Assembly (NCBI RefSeq): GCF_023149135.1 | Contig: NZ_JAIWJX010000002.1 | Coordinates: 1,178,001-1,242,000, forward strand | DNA length: 64,000 bases | From: Fictibacillus marinisediminis | GTDB lineage: Bacteria > Bacillota > Bacilli > Bacillales > Fictibacillaceae | Direction: 5' to 3' | Shown: piece after piece, positions 15,234 through 23,551 of the stretch | How the letters are laid out: each line of letters begins with the position of its first letter | How positions within the stretch are numbered: position 1 is the first letter of the stretch | Notes under the pieces: model-generated | Seen by the model: the letters and a program-made list of their open reading frames with translations, nothing else | What the model was told of the DNA's origin: nothing | Database searches by the model: none | Program-made: the position numbers and the translations under genes

Positions 15234-15830
15234 TTATAGTTTTTCTTTTCTTTCAAGTTCATTTGTTTCAAAGAAATTTACTCTGCGGTATACGTTCAAG
15301 ATAAACTGTACGAAAAATTCCAGCTTAGCTGAAAACCGCACGACCAAATATCCACATGCATAAGCAATTACTGCACTACCTGCAATATCAGCCGGATAAT
15401 GAACACCCACAAAGATACGTGAGATTCCAATCAATACCGCCCAACAGAGGACAGGCACACGCCAACGGCTGCCCCTCATCCATAAAATCCATGCGATAGA
15501 GAATACTACTATGGCATGATCACTCACAAAAGAAGAATCCATGGAGTGTGGTATCAGTTTGTGTACATGGTGTACGGCAAACGGGCGTGGATGATAGTAA
15601 ACAAGGTGTAAGATGAGATTCAGCAATAGCGTGAAGGCAGTTGTACATCCAGCATATATCGCGGTACGTTTATTTTCTATATGGTGTGACGTTCCTGGAA
15701 TAAACCATAGCAGCAAGATCATGGCTACGGCTAAATAGGGCACACTGTTGGTCAGCAAAATCATACTTTTATCCAAAAAGACCGATTGATTTGCCAAGCT
15801 GTTGATCCATTTAAAGATAATATCATTCAT
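15234..15830 (-). CDS. bcrC: BcrC-type undecaprenyl-diphosphatase (PAP2 family)
   Basis: The 198-residue, five-to-six-TM protein is close in length and sequence to B. subtilis BcrC. PAP2 motifs appear in order: YYHPRPFAVHHVHKLIPH (motif I, about 86-103), SFVSDHA (motif II) and SRIFVGVHYPADIAGS (motif III with the catalytic His). It dephosphorylates undecaprenyl pyrophosphate outside the membrane, recycles the peptidoglycan lipid carrier and confers bacitracin tolerance. It is the first gene of an operon with dedA and lies divergent from a two-component system, which hints at envelope-stress control. Confidence 0.88.
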   Translation of the reverse strand: MNDIIFKWINSLANQSVFLDKSMILLTNSVPYLAVAMILLLWFIPGTSHHIENKRTAIYAGCTTAFTLLLNLILHLVYYHPRPFAVHHVHKLIPHSMDSSFVSDHAIVVFSIAWILWMRGSRWRVPVLCWAVLIGISRIFVGVHYPADIAGSAVIAYACGYLVVRFSAKLEFFVQFILNVYRRVNFFETNELERKEKL

Positions 15831-15927
15831 ACATTTCTCTCCTTACATACATAGAATCTCAGGTGTGGATGATTCTGTATCAAAAATTAAGTATAGTTCT
15901 GTAAACTGAAAAAACACTGAAGACCAC

Positions 15928-15946
15928 ATTAAAATTCAATTAAAAT
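15928..15946. promoter_or_regulatory. 11-bp-spaced direct repeat upstream of the response regulator
   Basis: ATTAAAAT occurs at 15928-15935 and again at 15939-15946, exactly one 11-bp helical period apart, about 70 bp before the response regulator start. OmpR-family regulators typically bind such direct repeats. A similar array lies at 19340-19379. Confidence 0.45.
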
Positions 15947-16015
15947 AAGAAGTTTGAAACGTGTCTCATGATAAAGTTGAAAAATAATAGTACAGCATTA
16001 AAGAGGTGAGATGGA

Positions 16016-16717
16016 GTGAAACAACGGATTCTAGTCGTGGAAGATGAAGTGCAGATTGCTAAAGTCCTTAAAATAGAACTGGAATATGAGGATTATGAAG
16101 TCCACATCGAGCATGATGGCTTGTCAGGACTGGAGAACGCGCTAGGAGAAAATTATAATTTGATCCTTTTGGATGTCATGCTTCCGAAACTGAGCGGAAT
16201 AGAAGTGTTAAGAAGGCTGCGAAAAGCAGGCAGCCATACACCGGTAATTTTATTAACTGCCCGAAATACAACCCTGGATAAAGTGATGGGCCTGGATCTG
16301 GGAGCGAACGATTATGTCACGAAGCCGTTCGAGATTGAAGAGCTGCTGGCGCGGGTGCGATCCTCCATCCGCTATCACTCTTCCATCATCAGCTGGCAAG
16401 CGGACCGAAACGAGCAGCCGAAGATTTCGATTAAGGATTTAAGTGTGAACACAGAAACAAGGGAAGTGACAAGAAGTGGAGAAAGCATATCACTTACTCC
16501 AAAAGAATATGATTTGCTTGTTTATCTTCTTCATCATAAAAATAAGATCGTTACACGCGAAGGAATATTAACAAATGTTTGGGGCTATGAATTTGAAGGA
16601 GAAACCAATGTGATCGATGTTTATATCCGGCACCTGAGGAAAAAACTCGAAGATGATTCATCCGATCCATTAATTCAGACCGTTCGTGGTGTCGGTTACA
16701 CCATGAAGGAGAAGTAA
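16016..16717 (+). CDS. OmpR/PhoB family response regulator
   Basis: The 233-residue protein has a receiver domain (1-120: VVEDE acidic pocket, phosphoacceptor Asp53 in LLLDVML, LLTAR and DYVTKPF switch residues) and a winged-helix DNA-binding domain (about 135-230: LTPKEYDLLVYLLHHKNKIVTREGIL, then RHLRKKLEDDSSDPLIQTVRGVGY). GTG 16016 follows GAGGTGAG. It is followed after one base by its histidine kinase. It may regulate itself and the COG4705 gene through 11-bp repeats, and lies divergent from bcrC-dedA. The stimulus is unknown. Confidence 0.93.
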   Translation: MKQRILVVEDEVQIAKVLKIELEYEDYEVHIEHDGLSGLENALGENYNLILLDVMLPKLSGIEVLRRLRKAGSHTPVILLTARNTTLDKVMGLDLGANDYVTKPFEIEELLARVRSSIRYHSSIISWQADRNEQPKISIKDLSVNTETREVTRSGESISLTPKEYDLLVYLLHHKNKIVTREGILTNVWGYEFEGETNVIDVYIRHLRKKLEDDSSDPLIQTVRGVGYTMKEK

Positions 16718-16718
16718 A

Positions 16719-18086
16719 GTGAAAATCACCACAAAGATCAACATCTTAACAACAGCCTGGCTGGTCTTTATCCTTCTCATCATGAATGTTCTTGTTTTTT
16801 TTACATTTATGAAAACCATCGGCAATATTGAAGAACGATTCCTCATTCAGAAGGCTCACGAGATTATTAAAAAAACAGAAAATCAGGGTTCAAGAGTTTT
16901 AACTAAGGACTTGTTGGAAGTCTATCTGTCGGATCATTCTTTTATTCGTTTAGTAGATAAGAATTCAGTGGTCATCAAGCAAATTACGGATGATCAAGAC
17001 TTGGCAAAGGTAAAAGCGGAATTTTCACCCAAAGAGGAATCCGAGCTGCGGCAGATCGGTGAAGAACAGTTCCAGTTTGTCCGCGTTCCCATCTTAACGA
17101 ATCAAACTGTTTCCTATACGATGGAGATTGCACAGAGGGTATCAGGGCTTGAGGTGAAGAAAGACAAGCTATTATCCATCTTAGCTGCATGTTCAGCCAT
17201 TACGATTCTCCTCTCTTTGGCAGGGGGGAGGTTGCTCTCCAACGTGATCATGAAGCCAATCTCCAGAATGATTAGAACGATGGAAGACATTGAACAGAGC
17301 GGGGTTCCTAAAACGATATTTATCCAAAATCAATCGAAGGATGAACTCTATACACTTGCCAACACATTTAATCGCATGATCAGCAGATTGCAAGAAAATA
17401 TTGAACGGCAGAAGCAATTTGTTTCTGATGCCTCCCATGAGTTAAAAACGCCAATCACGGTTATTGGCAGCTATGCGAACCTATTAAGAAGAAGAGGATT
17501 AAAAAACGAAAAACTCTCAAAAGAAGCGATTGAAGCCATTCATCAGGAAGCGATGAGGATGCAAAAAATGACAGAGACACTGCTTGATCTGGCCTCTTCT
17601 GAAAATGAAACCTCATTACATGTCAAAAAAGTAAATCTTACTCAAGTTTGCGAAAGCCTTGCCAGACAGCTAAAAAGTATTTATAAACGGGAAATCCTCT
17701 TTCATCAGGATAATCCGCCAGTTGTTGTTGAAGCTGATGAATTAAAGATAAAACAGGTAATCATCATCGTTCTTGATAATGCGATAAAATACAGCAAAGC
17801 CAAAATAGAAGTCACGGTCCGCCAAAGAGAAGGGCAAGCCTTTATTCATGTGAAAGACTATGGAATCGGCATACCAGAAGAAGATGTCGCCCACATTTTC
17901 GAACGATTTTACCGTGTGGATAAGGCAAGATCCAGAGAGACGGGAGGAACTGGCCTCGGGCTATCCATTGCTAAAATCATTATGAAGCTTCATCGAGGCG
18001 ATATTGATATAAAAAGCAGGGAAGGAAAAGGGACGGAGGTTGAATTACGAATTCCGATTTTTTACCAAACGACTCAAGAGGTATAA
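16719..18086 (+). CDS. membrane sensor histidine kinase
   Basis: The 455-residue kinase has a TM helix at about 8-30, an extracytoplasmic sensor loop of about 120 residues, a second TM at about 150-172, a HAMP linker, HisKA with phospho-acceptor His240 in SDASHELKTPI, and HATPase_c with N (VLDNAIKYS), G1 (KDYGIGIP), F (FERFYRVDKARS) and G2 (GGTGLGLSI) boxes. It starts at a GTG with AAGGAG upstream, one base after the response regulator stop. The extracytoplasmic domain has no recognised fold, so the signal is unknown. Genes flanking the pair concern the envelope. Confidence 0.92.
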   Translation: MKITTKINILTTAWLVFILLIMNVLVFFTFMKTIGNIEERFLIQKAHEIIKKTENQGSRVLTKDLLEVYLSDHSFIRLVDKNSVVIKQITDDQDLAKVKAEFSPKEESELRQIGEEQFQFVRVPILTNQTVSYTMEIAQRVSGLEVKKDKLLSILAACSAITILLSLAGGRLLSNVIMKPISRMIRTMEDIEQSGVPKTIFIQNQSKDELYTLANTFNRMISRLQENIERQKQFVSDASHELKTPITVIGSYANLLRRRGLKNEKLSKEAIEAIHQEAMRMQKMTETLLDLASSENETSLHVKKVNLTQVCESLARQLKSIYKREILFHQDNPPVVVEADELKIKQVIIIVLDNAIKYSKAKIEVTVRQREGQAFIHVKDYGIGIPEEDVAHIFERFYRVDKARSRETGGTGLGLSIAKIIMKLHRGDIDIKSREGKGTEVELRIPIFYQTTQEV

Positions 18087-18219
18087 CATTAAAATTTGCT
18101 GAGGAGAACATTAATAATAAATGAAAAACCGAAAATAAAGAATTGTACGTGCTAAAGTGGACACAAGGTTCAACTGTTAAATACTGAACCATCAAATCTT
18201 AAAATAGAGGCGATGTATT

Positions 18220-18423
18220 GTGGCTATTTTAGAAAAACTTCTTTCGCTCTTTCAATTTAGATCATCTTCATTAGAGGAGGATGAGTATATCTCATGTCCT
18301 GAATGTGAGGGAACGGGAGAATTTGATACAGATACAGCATGTGAATACTGTGACAGAAAAGGAAAGATTGAAGAAACAGAGTACTATGAAATGCTTGCGA
18401 AAGGTGATTTTGAAGAATTATAA
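18220..18423 (+). CDS. small DnaJ-type zinc-motif protein
   Basis: The 67-residue acidic protein contains two Cys pairs, ISCPECEGTGEF and ACEYCDRKGKIEE, resembling a half of the DnaJ cysteine-rich zinc-binding domain (CxxCxGxG). It has no J domain. Such small proteins are frequent in Bacilli and are usually annotated hypothetical. It may bind zinc or a client peptide. The GTG start has GAGG upstream, and a symmetrical terminator follows. Confidence 0.6.
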   Translation: MAILEKLLSLFQFRSSSLEEDEYISCPECEGTGEFDTDTACEYCDRKGKIEETEYYEMLAKGDFEEL

Positions 18424-18444
18424 ATAAAAAAATGTAAGCATACA

Positions 18445-18475
18445 AAAAAGCGCTCCTGAAAATGGAGCGCTTTTT
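18445..18475. terminator. bidirectional terminator
   Basis: Stem AAAAAGCGCTCC/GGAGCGCTTTTT, with A-run on one side and T-run on the other. It serves the small zinc protein (+) and the COG4705 gene (-). Confidence 0.9.
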
Positions 18476-18490
18476 ATGCTAGCATAAAGG

Positions 18491-19279
18491 TTAACTTTCC
18501 AGCGGGGACTCATCTCTTCGTGTCTTCGTCAGATAAGTAACGAGAGCCAAAATAATAACCAAGAAGATCACACTTGTTCCAGTCGTTCCGAGACCAAGTC
18601 CTCCTGCATGGTGGGACTGTGAAAGAAAATCGCCGATTGAAGCGCCAAGTGGGCGTGTTAAAATATAGGCGATCCAGAAGGAAAGAACGGCATTCATGTT
18701 AAACTTGTAAAAAGCAAGAGTTACTAAAGCAATCACGGCAGCGAAAATAATTCCGGATTTCCAGTAGCCTAATCCCATATCTTCAGAGACAAGGTCTCCG
18801 GCTGCTGTACCAAGTGCAAAGGTAAACAAAATAGCGAGCCAATAAAAGGTTTCCCGTTTCGTTGTAAAGATGGAGTGGATTGAAAGGGTCTTTTCACTGG
18901 AATACCATGCTGCGAAGGTAATGGCTAATACGATGGAAAAAACAATCGTCGATGTCACCAGAGGCACTCCGAAATGATCGGTGAGATTGTCGGTGATCAA
19001 AGTCCCAACTACGCTGATGAGCACGACGGCAAGCCAATAAATACCGGGAATATACTTTTTTGCTTTAAACTGAAAGACCAAGGTGATGATCAAGAGAACG
19101 CTCATGACATAGGTTGTATTGGTCAGTCCCCAGTGCAGCTTGAAGGTAAGAAAATCGGCTGCTGTTTCACCAACCGTTGTGGCCATAATTTTAATGATCC
19201 AAAAGAAAATCGTAACCTCAGGAACTTTATTCAGCATTTGGCGTCCGATTGAGGTTTGAGTGTTTTCAATGTTTTCCAA
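18491..19279 (-). CDS. COG4705-type integral membrane protein
   Basis: The 262-residue protein has about seven to eight TM segments with an internal repeat: KVPEVTIFFWIIKIMATTVGETAADFL, FYWLAILFTFALGTAAGDLVSEDMGLGYW and ILTRPLGASIGDFLSQ all carry the G-x-(A/S)-x-(A/G)-D-(F/L) pattern. This repeated acidic motif is characteristic of the COG4705 family, whose function is not known to me. The TTG start at 19279 has GGAGG 8 nt upstream. The upstream region carries 11-bp repeats like those before the neighbouring two-component system, suggesting it is a target of that system. Confidence 0.7.
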   Translation of the reverse strand: MENIENTQTSIGRQMLNKVPEVTIFFWIIKIMATTVGETAADFLTFKLHWGLTNTTYVMSVLLIITLVFQFKAKKYIPGIYWLAVVLISVVGTLITDNLTDHFGVPLVTSTIVFSIVLAITFAAWYSSEKTLSIHSIFTTKRETFYWLAILFTFALGTAAGDLVSEDMGLGYWKSGIIFAAVIALVTLAFYKFNMNAVLSFWIAYILTRPLGASIGDFLSQSHHAGGLGLGTTGTSVIFLVIILALVTYLTKTRRDESPLES

Positions 19280-19339
19280 ATCTATTTCCTCCTTTTTTAT
19301 TGAAATGGATGATTACATCATCAACCATACTTAAGAGCA

Positions 19340-19379
19340 ATTAAATTCACCTGAAAATTAAATTAAAAATGAATTAAAA
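19340..19379. promoter_or_regulatory. 11-bp-phased ATTAAA repeats upstream of the COG4705 gene
   Basis: ATTAAATTCAC (19340), a degenerate unit (19351), ATTAAAAATGA (19362) and ATTAAAA (19373) are in 11-bp register. The array resembles that before the response regulator gene but lies in the opposite orientation relative to its gene. Confidence 0.45.
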
Positions 19380-19438
19380 CCTATCTTTTCTAAAAGAATG
19401 TGCTTTGGGAACATTTTTGTGAAAAGTCTTCAATGATT

Positions 19439-19564
19439 GTTGATTGGAGTGCAAGGTGCGAGACTCCAGCGGGACGAGCGTGACAGGTGAAACCCGCAGG
19501 CGCTAGCGTCGAGGGGTTCAGCGCACGCCCCGCGGAAAGCGAGCATCCTGAAACGGAAATCAAC
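19439..19564. repeat. dispersed Bacillaceae-type element, copy 1 (about 126 bp)
   Basis: The element is bounded by GTTGATT (left) and AATCAAC (right) inverted ends. It is GC-rich inside, with GGTGCGAGACTCC, GCGTGACAGGTGA, CGCAGGCGCTAGCG, GCACGCCCCGCGGAAAGCGA and ACGGAAATCAAC. A second copy at 46464-46591 shares most positions. Both copies are preceded by CTTCAATGA. It sits immediately upstream of the DUF2161 gene. No protein is encoded. Confidence 0.85.
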
Positions 19565-19609
19565 CACTCTCAAGAGCAACAATGGTTGCGAAAACAGGCA
19601 GAGGTTTTT

Positions 19610-20353
19610 ATGAACAACAAAAATGACAAACGATATGAAACAGACTTGTACGAACCAGTAAGAGATTTTTTTATGGAAAAAGGCTTTGAAGTGCATGGAG
19701 AGGTCAACCACTGTGACATTGCGATAGTCAAGGAAGATGAACTGATTATTGTAGAATTGAAGCTGAATCTCAATGTTGACCTCCTCGTCCAGGCAACGAA
19801 CAGACAGAGGCTGACGGATCTTGTATACATCGCTATCCCGAAGCCTAAATACAAATTAAGGTCAAAAAAGTGGCAGAACATCCTTCATTTGATCAGAAGG
19901 CTGGAGCTTGGCTTGCTGCTCGTTTCATTTCTAAAGAGCGGACCTGTAGTGGAAACCGTTCTTTCTCCCGGAGCATTTGACCGGTTAAAAAGCCAGCAGA
20001 GGTATAAGAAGAAACGAACCAAGCTTCTGGAAGAAATTAAAGGAAGAAACGGAGATTATAACGTTGGAGGCAGCAACAAAACGAAGCTCATGACCGCCTA
20101 CAAAGAAAACTGCATCCAGATCGCCTATCTGCTTGATCAGCTTGGGCCGTTGTCCCCAAAAGCGCTTCGGGAGCTAGGGACAGGTGCGAAAACCCTCTCG
20201 ATCCTGAACAAAAATTATTATGGCTGGTTTGAGAAAATTGCCAGGGGAATGTATGGAGTCAGTGAAAAAGGAAAGAAAGAGATGGCTTTGTTTCCTGATC
20301 AAGTCAGGTATTACAGCGAGTTACTGGAAAAAGTAAACCCGGAAACGGATTAG
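19610..20353 (+). CDS. DUF2161 family protein, PD-(D/E)XK nuclease-like
   Basis: The 247-residue protein has the order expected of a restriction-nuclease-like fold in its first 80 residues: KRYETDLYEPVRDFFMEKGF (Glu on helix A), HCDIAIVKED (Asp) and LIIVELKLN (E-x-K), then a helix LLVQATNRQRLTD. DUF2161 is known by name only; its substrate is unknown. The C-terminal half resembles a winged helix (LLDQLGPLSPKALRELG). ATG 19610 is used because the upstream in-frame codons belong to the dispersed repeat. A terminator overlaps its stop. Confidence 0.7.
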   Translation: MNNKNDKRYETDLYEPVRDFFMEKGFEVHGEVNHCDIAIVKEDELIIVELKLNLNVDLLVQATNRQRLTDLVYIAIPKPKYKLRSKKWQNILHLIRRLELGLLLVSFLKSGPVVETVLSPGAFDRLKSQQRYKKKRTKLLEEIKGRNGDYNVGGSNKTKLMTAYKENCIQIAYLLDQLGPLSPKALRELGTGAKTLSILNKNYYGWFEKIARGMYGVSEKGKKEMALFPDQVRYYSELLEKVNPETD

Positions 20354-20377
20354 AACCCTCTAATTCGTTTTTTTTTG
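20344..20377 (+). terminator. terminator overlapping the DUF2161 stop codon
   Basis: Stem AACGGATTAGA/TCTAATTCGTT (one mismatch) followed by eight T. Confidence 0.8.
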
Positions 20378-20404
20378 CCAATAAGACTATTTACCTATCT
20401 ATTG

Positions 20405-20418
20405 TGCAACCGCTTTCA
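20405..20418. promoter_or_regulatory. cre-like site (CcpA) upstream of pullulanase
   Basis: The reverse strand reads TGAAAGCGGTTGCA, one position off the catabolite-responsive element consensus TGWAARCGYTWNCW. It lies 69 bp before the pullulanase ATG, as expected for carbon catabolite repression. Confidence 0.6.
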
Positions 20419-20486
20419 TTTGTTTCTTTATCATGATAAAGTTATGTTTGAAATCCACATTTTGTAATGTAAAGGGAGGATAAGGA

Positions 20487-23396
20487 ATGAAGTTGGCATC
20501 GATCAAGCGATTTATTGCATTACTCTCGATTTTTACTTTAGTCATTGGAGGTCTTTTTTCTTTTCATTCTGTGCAATCGTTTGCGGAAACGACGTCTGGA
20601 AAAACAAAAGTCACGATTCACTACAAGCCTGCAGGAGGCAGCACGAAGGACTGGAATTTATGGGTCTTTCCTGAAGGCGGAGAAGGAAAAGCCTATCCGT
20701 TTACAGGTGAGGACAAGTTCGGAAAGGTAGCCGAGATCGAGCTTGACGGTACATACAAGAAAGTCGGCTTCATCGTAAGAACGGACAGCTGGGAAAAGGA
20801 TGGTGGAGACCGTTTTATTGATATCTCTGCCGGCGAAGGCGAAGTTTGGGTGAAGTCCGGTGATGACAATACTTACACAGAGCCGCCAGATGGAGAGTAT
20901 CGAGACCTTCCTGCTTATGAAAATATTAATGTGAAGGTTCATTATTTCAGATACGACAATCAATATGAGGGTTGGAACCTATGGACCTGGCCGGAGAACG
21001 GCGAGGGAAAAGCGGTTCAATTTACCGATGAAGATGAATTTGGCAAAGTGGCCAACATCAAGATGGATAACTTGAAGGACGTTCATAAAATCGGGCTTAT
21101 TGTAAGAAAAAGCGTGCCCGGAAATGAGTGGGCGGATAAGGAATTTAATGATAGATACGTAACAAAGTTTCACGAAGACGGTTCTGCAGAAGTGTGGATC
21201 GCACAGGGGCAGGAGCGCATTTATTATGACAAAGACTTGGTCGACCGTACGCCGAAAATCGTAAAAGCCAGCCTTGATGGGTTCAATGAAATTACGTTTG
21301 AAACCAACTTCCCGTTTGATATAAAAAATCACGGTCTTTCACTTTCAGGCGGAGCAGCTATAAAAGAAGTTGTTCCTTATGACAGCAAAGCAGGCGATTT
21401 TACAAACAAAGTTAAGGTCATCACTTCGAAAAATCTGGATCTTACAAAAGTTTATAAGATCTCTAAAGAGAATTTTGGAGAAGCCGCAGTACAGACAGGC
21501 AAGGTGGTCCGTACACCGGAATTTGATAAGCAGTTCTTCTATAACGGTAAAGATTTAGGAAACACCTATTCTAAAAAAGAAACGAGTTTCAGGCTTTGGG
21601 CACCAACTGCTAGTGAAGCCAAGATCGTGGTCTACAAATCATGGCAAGAAGAGAAGGGCACCGAGCTGCCATTGAAGAAGTCCGAGCGAGGCACTTGGAA
21701 AACAACTCTTAACGGCAATCAAGAGGGTCTGATTTATACGTACAAAGTAAAGATTGGCGACCAGTGGAATGAAGCCGTGGACCCCTACGCACGTGCAGTA
21801 ACGGTAAATGGCGATAAGGGTGCTGTTATCAATTTGGATAATACCGATCCGAAGCATTTTCACAAAAGAATGAAGGCCTTCACTCCTGAAGATGCCATCA
21901 TTTACGAGCTTCATGTCAGAGATTTATCCATGCATCCAAAAAGCGGCATCAAGCATAAAGGCAAGTTCTTGGGAGTAGCTGAAGAAAAAACAACCGGGCC
22001 AGCGGGAGTAAAAACAGGACTGAACCATATTAAAGATCTCGGTGTTACACACGTTCAGCTGCTGCCTATCTATGATTATAATACGGTTGATGAGACAAAA
22101 TTGAATGAACCGCAATTCAACTGGGGCTATGATCCTAAGAACTATAATGCACCAGAAGGCTCGTATTCTACTGATCCTTATAAGCCAGCAGTCCGGATCA
22201 AAGAGATGAAACAGATGGTCAACACCCTGCATCACAACAAACTTCGGGTCATCATGGACGTGGTATATAACCATATGTTCGCAGCAGGGGAGTCTAACTT
22301 CCAGAAGCTTGTACCGGGCTATTATTTCCGCTATAACGAAGATGGGACGTTGGCGAACGGTACAGGTGTGGGGAATGATACGGCATCAGAGCGTAAGATG
22401 ATGCGCAAATTTATCGTAGATTCTGTGAGCTATTGGGCCAAAGAATACAATCTGGATGGTTTCCGATTCGACTTGATGGGGATCCATGACGTTGAAACGA
22501 TGAACCAAGTCAGAAAAGCATTGAACACAATTGATCCTTCTATTATAGTGCTTGGCGAAGGTTGGGATCTCAACACACCGATTGATCCTGAAACCAAAGC
22601 GAATCAAAAGAATGCCGGAAAAATGCCGGGAATTGCTCATTTCAACGATGGCATACGTGATGGTCTAAAAGGCAGCGTGTTCAATGATATAGATAAAGGA
22701 TTTGTGAACGGTAAACCGGGTACAGAGGATGCCATTAAAGAAGGTGTAAAAGCAGGCATCGATTATCCAAGCACGACGGCGACCTATAAAGATCCGCAGC
22801 AAGTGATCACATACGTGGAAGCTCACGATAACCACACCTTATGGGATAAATTACAGCTGACCAATCCGGAGAGTTCAGTTGATACCCGTAAGAAAATGCA
22901 CAAGCTTGCGTCCTCTATTATCCTGACGTCACAAGGCATTTCGTTCCTGCATGCCGGCCAGGAGTTCATGAGAACGAAAGGGGGCGACCCTAATAGCTAC
23001 AGATCTCCTGATTCTGTGAACCAGCTTGATTGGCAGCGCCGAGCAGACTTCAGCAAAGAAGTAGATTATATGAAAGGCCTGATCAAGCTGCGCAAGAGCC
23101 ATCCGGCATTCCGAATGAGAACAGCACAGGATATCCGAAGTCACTTAACGTTCCTTCCAGCTCCGAAAAATACAGTCATCTATGATCTGAAAGGCCACGC
23201 AAACAAAGACAGGGCAAAAGATCTAGTTGTCGTGTACAACGCCAACGAAACTGTACAAACGATCTCTCTTCCAACGGTCGGACCATGGAAGGTGCTTGCC
23301 AATGGTGAGAAAGCGGGAAACAAATCACTCGGTACCCTGCTGGGCAAAAAGATAAAGGTTCCTGCACTTAGTGCTGTTGTTCTTGAAGGTAAATAA
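20487..23396 (+). CDS. pulA: secreted type I pullulanase with two starch-binding domains
   Basis: The 969-residue exported enzyme has a signal peptide (1-33, cleavage near SFAE) and two consecutive CBM41-like domains (about 38-130 and 143-250, each with a WNLW...FPEGGEGKA/WPENGEGKA motif). These are followed by an Ig-like linker, a CBM48 (FRLWAPTASEAKIVVYKSW) and a GH13 barrel. Type I pullulanase motif FNWGYDPKNYNAPEGSYS is present. Catalytic residues are Asp662 (GFRFDLMG), Glu691 (LGEGWD) and Asp781 (EAHDNH). It hydrolyses alpha-1,6 links in pullulan and limit dextrins outside the cell. It is monocistronic, with a cre-like site upstream and a terminator downstream. No transporter for the sugars is adjacent. 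Confidence 0.95.
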   Translation: MKLASIKRFIALLSIFTLVIGGLFSFHSVQSFAETTSGKTKVTIHYKPAGGSTKDWNLWVFPEGGEGKAYPFTGEDKFGKVAEIELDGTYKKVGFIVRTDSWEKDGGDRFIDISAGEGEVWVKSGDDNTYTEPPDGEYRDLPAYENINVKVHYFRYDNQYEGWNLWTWPENGEGKAVQFTDEDEFGKVANIKMDNLKDVHKIGLIVRKSVPGNEWADKEFNDRYVTKFHEDGSAEVWIAQGQERIYYDKDLVDRTPKIVKASLDGFNEITFETNFPFDIKNHGLSLSGGAAIKEVVPYDSKAGDFTNKVKVITSKNLDLTKVYKISKENFGEAAVQTGKVVRTPEFDKQFFYNGKDLGNTYSKKETSFRLWAPTASEAKIVVYKSWQEEKGTELPLKKSERGTWKTTLNGNQEGLIYTYKVKIGDQWNEAVDPYARAVTVNGDKGAVINLDNTDPKHFHKRMKAFTPEDAIIYELHVRDLSMHPKSGIKHKGKFLGVAEEKTTGPAGVKTGLNHIKDLGVTHVQLLPIYDYNTVDETKLNEPQFNWGYDPKNYNAPEGSYSTDPYKPAVRIKEMKQMVNTLHHNKLRVIMDVVYNHMFAAGESNFQKLVPGYYFRYNEDGTLANGTGVGNDTASERKMMRKFIVDSVSYWAKEYNLDGFRFDLMGIHDVETMNQVRKALNTIDPSIIVLGEGWDLNTPIDPETKANQKNAGKMPGIAHFNDGIRDGLKGSVFNDIDKGFVNGKPGTEDAIKEGVKAGIDYPSTTATYKDPQQVITYVEAHDNHTLWDKLQLTNPESSVDTRKKMHKLASSIILTSQGISFLHAGQEFMRTKGGDPNSYRSPDSVNQLDWQRRADFSKEVDYMKGLIKLRKSHPAFRMRTAQDIRSHLTFLPAPKNTVIYDLKGHANKDRAKDLVVVYNANETVQTISLPTVGPWKVLANGEKAGNKSLGTLLGKKIKVPALSAVVLEGK

Positions 23397-23405
23397 CAAA
23401 AAGCT

Positions 23406-23437
23406 AAAGGCTGCCGGCGTAACCCGACGGCCTTTTT
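23406..23437 (+). terminator. terminator of pullulanase
   Basis: Imperfect stem AAAGGCTGCCGG/CCGACGGCCTTT followed by TTTTT. Confidence 0.75.
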
Positions 23438-23467
23438 GATGTCAATTTGTACGAAAACTCAATTCAA

Positions 23468-23516
23468 TCACTATTCACTATTAACAGTAGATTGCAGAAT
23501 ATTCATACTATATAAT
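23468..23516 (+). promoter_or_regulatory. eutB promoter region with shared 10-mer
   Basis: TCACTATTCA at 23468-23477 (extended as CACTATTCACTATT) recurs exactly upstream of doeA at 26595-26604. A TATAAT at 23511-23516, 36 bp before eutB, is the likely -10 box; the -35 (TAGATT) is weak, as for an activated promoter. Binding by the PucR-type regulator is inferred. Confidence 0.4.
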
Positions 23517-23551
23517 CCAAAGTAGGAATGATACTCAGGGAGGGGACCAGC

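Noticed and set aside
19487..19609. In-frame N-terminal extension of the DUF2161 protein
   Set aside because: These codons lie mostly in the dispersed repeat, whose second copy gives the same peptide string (ARPAESEHP) with no gene attached.
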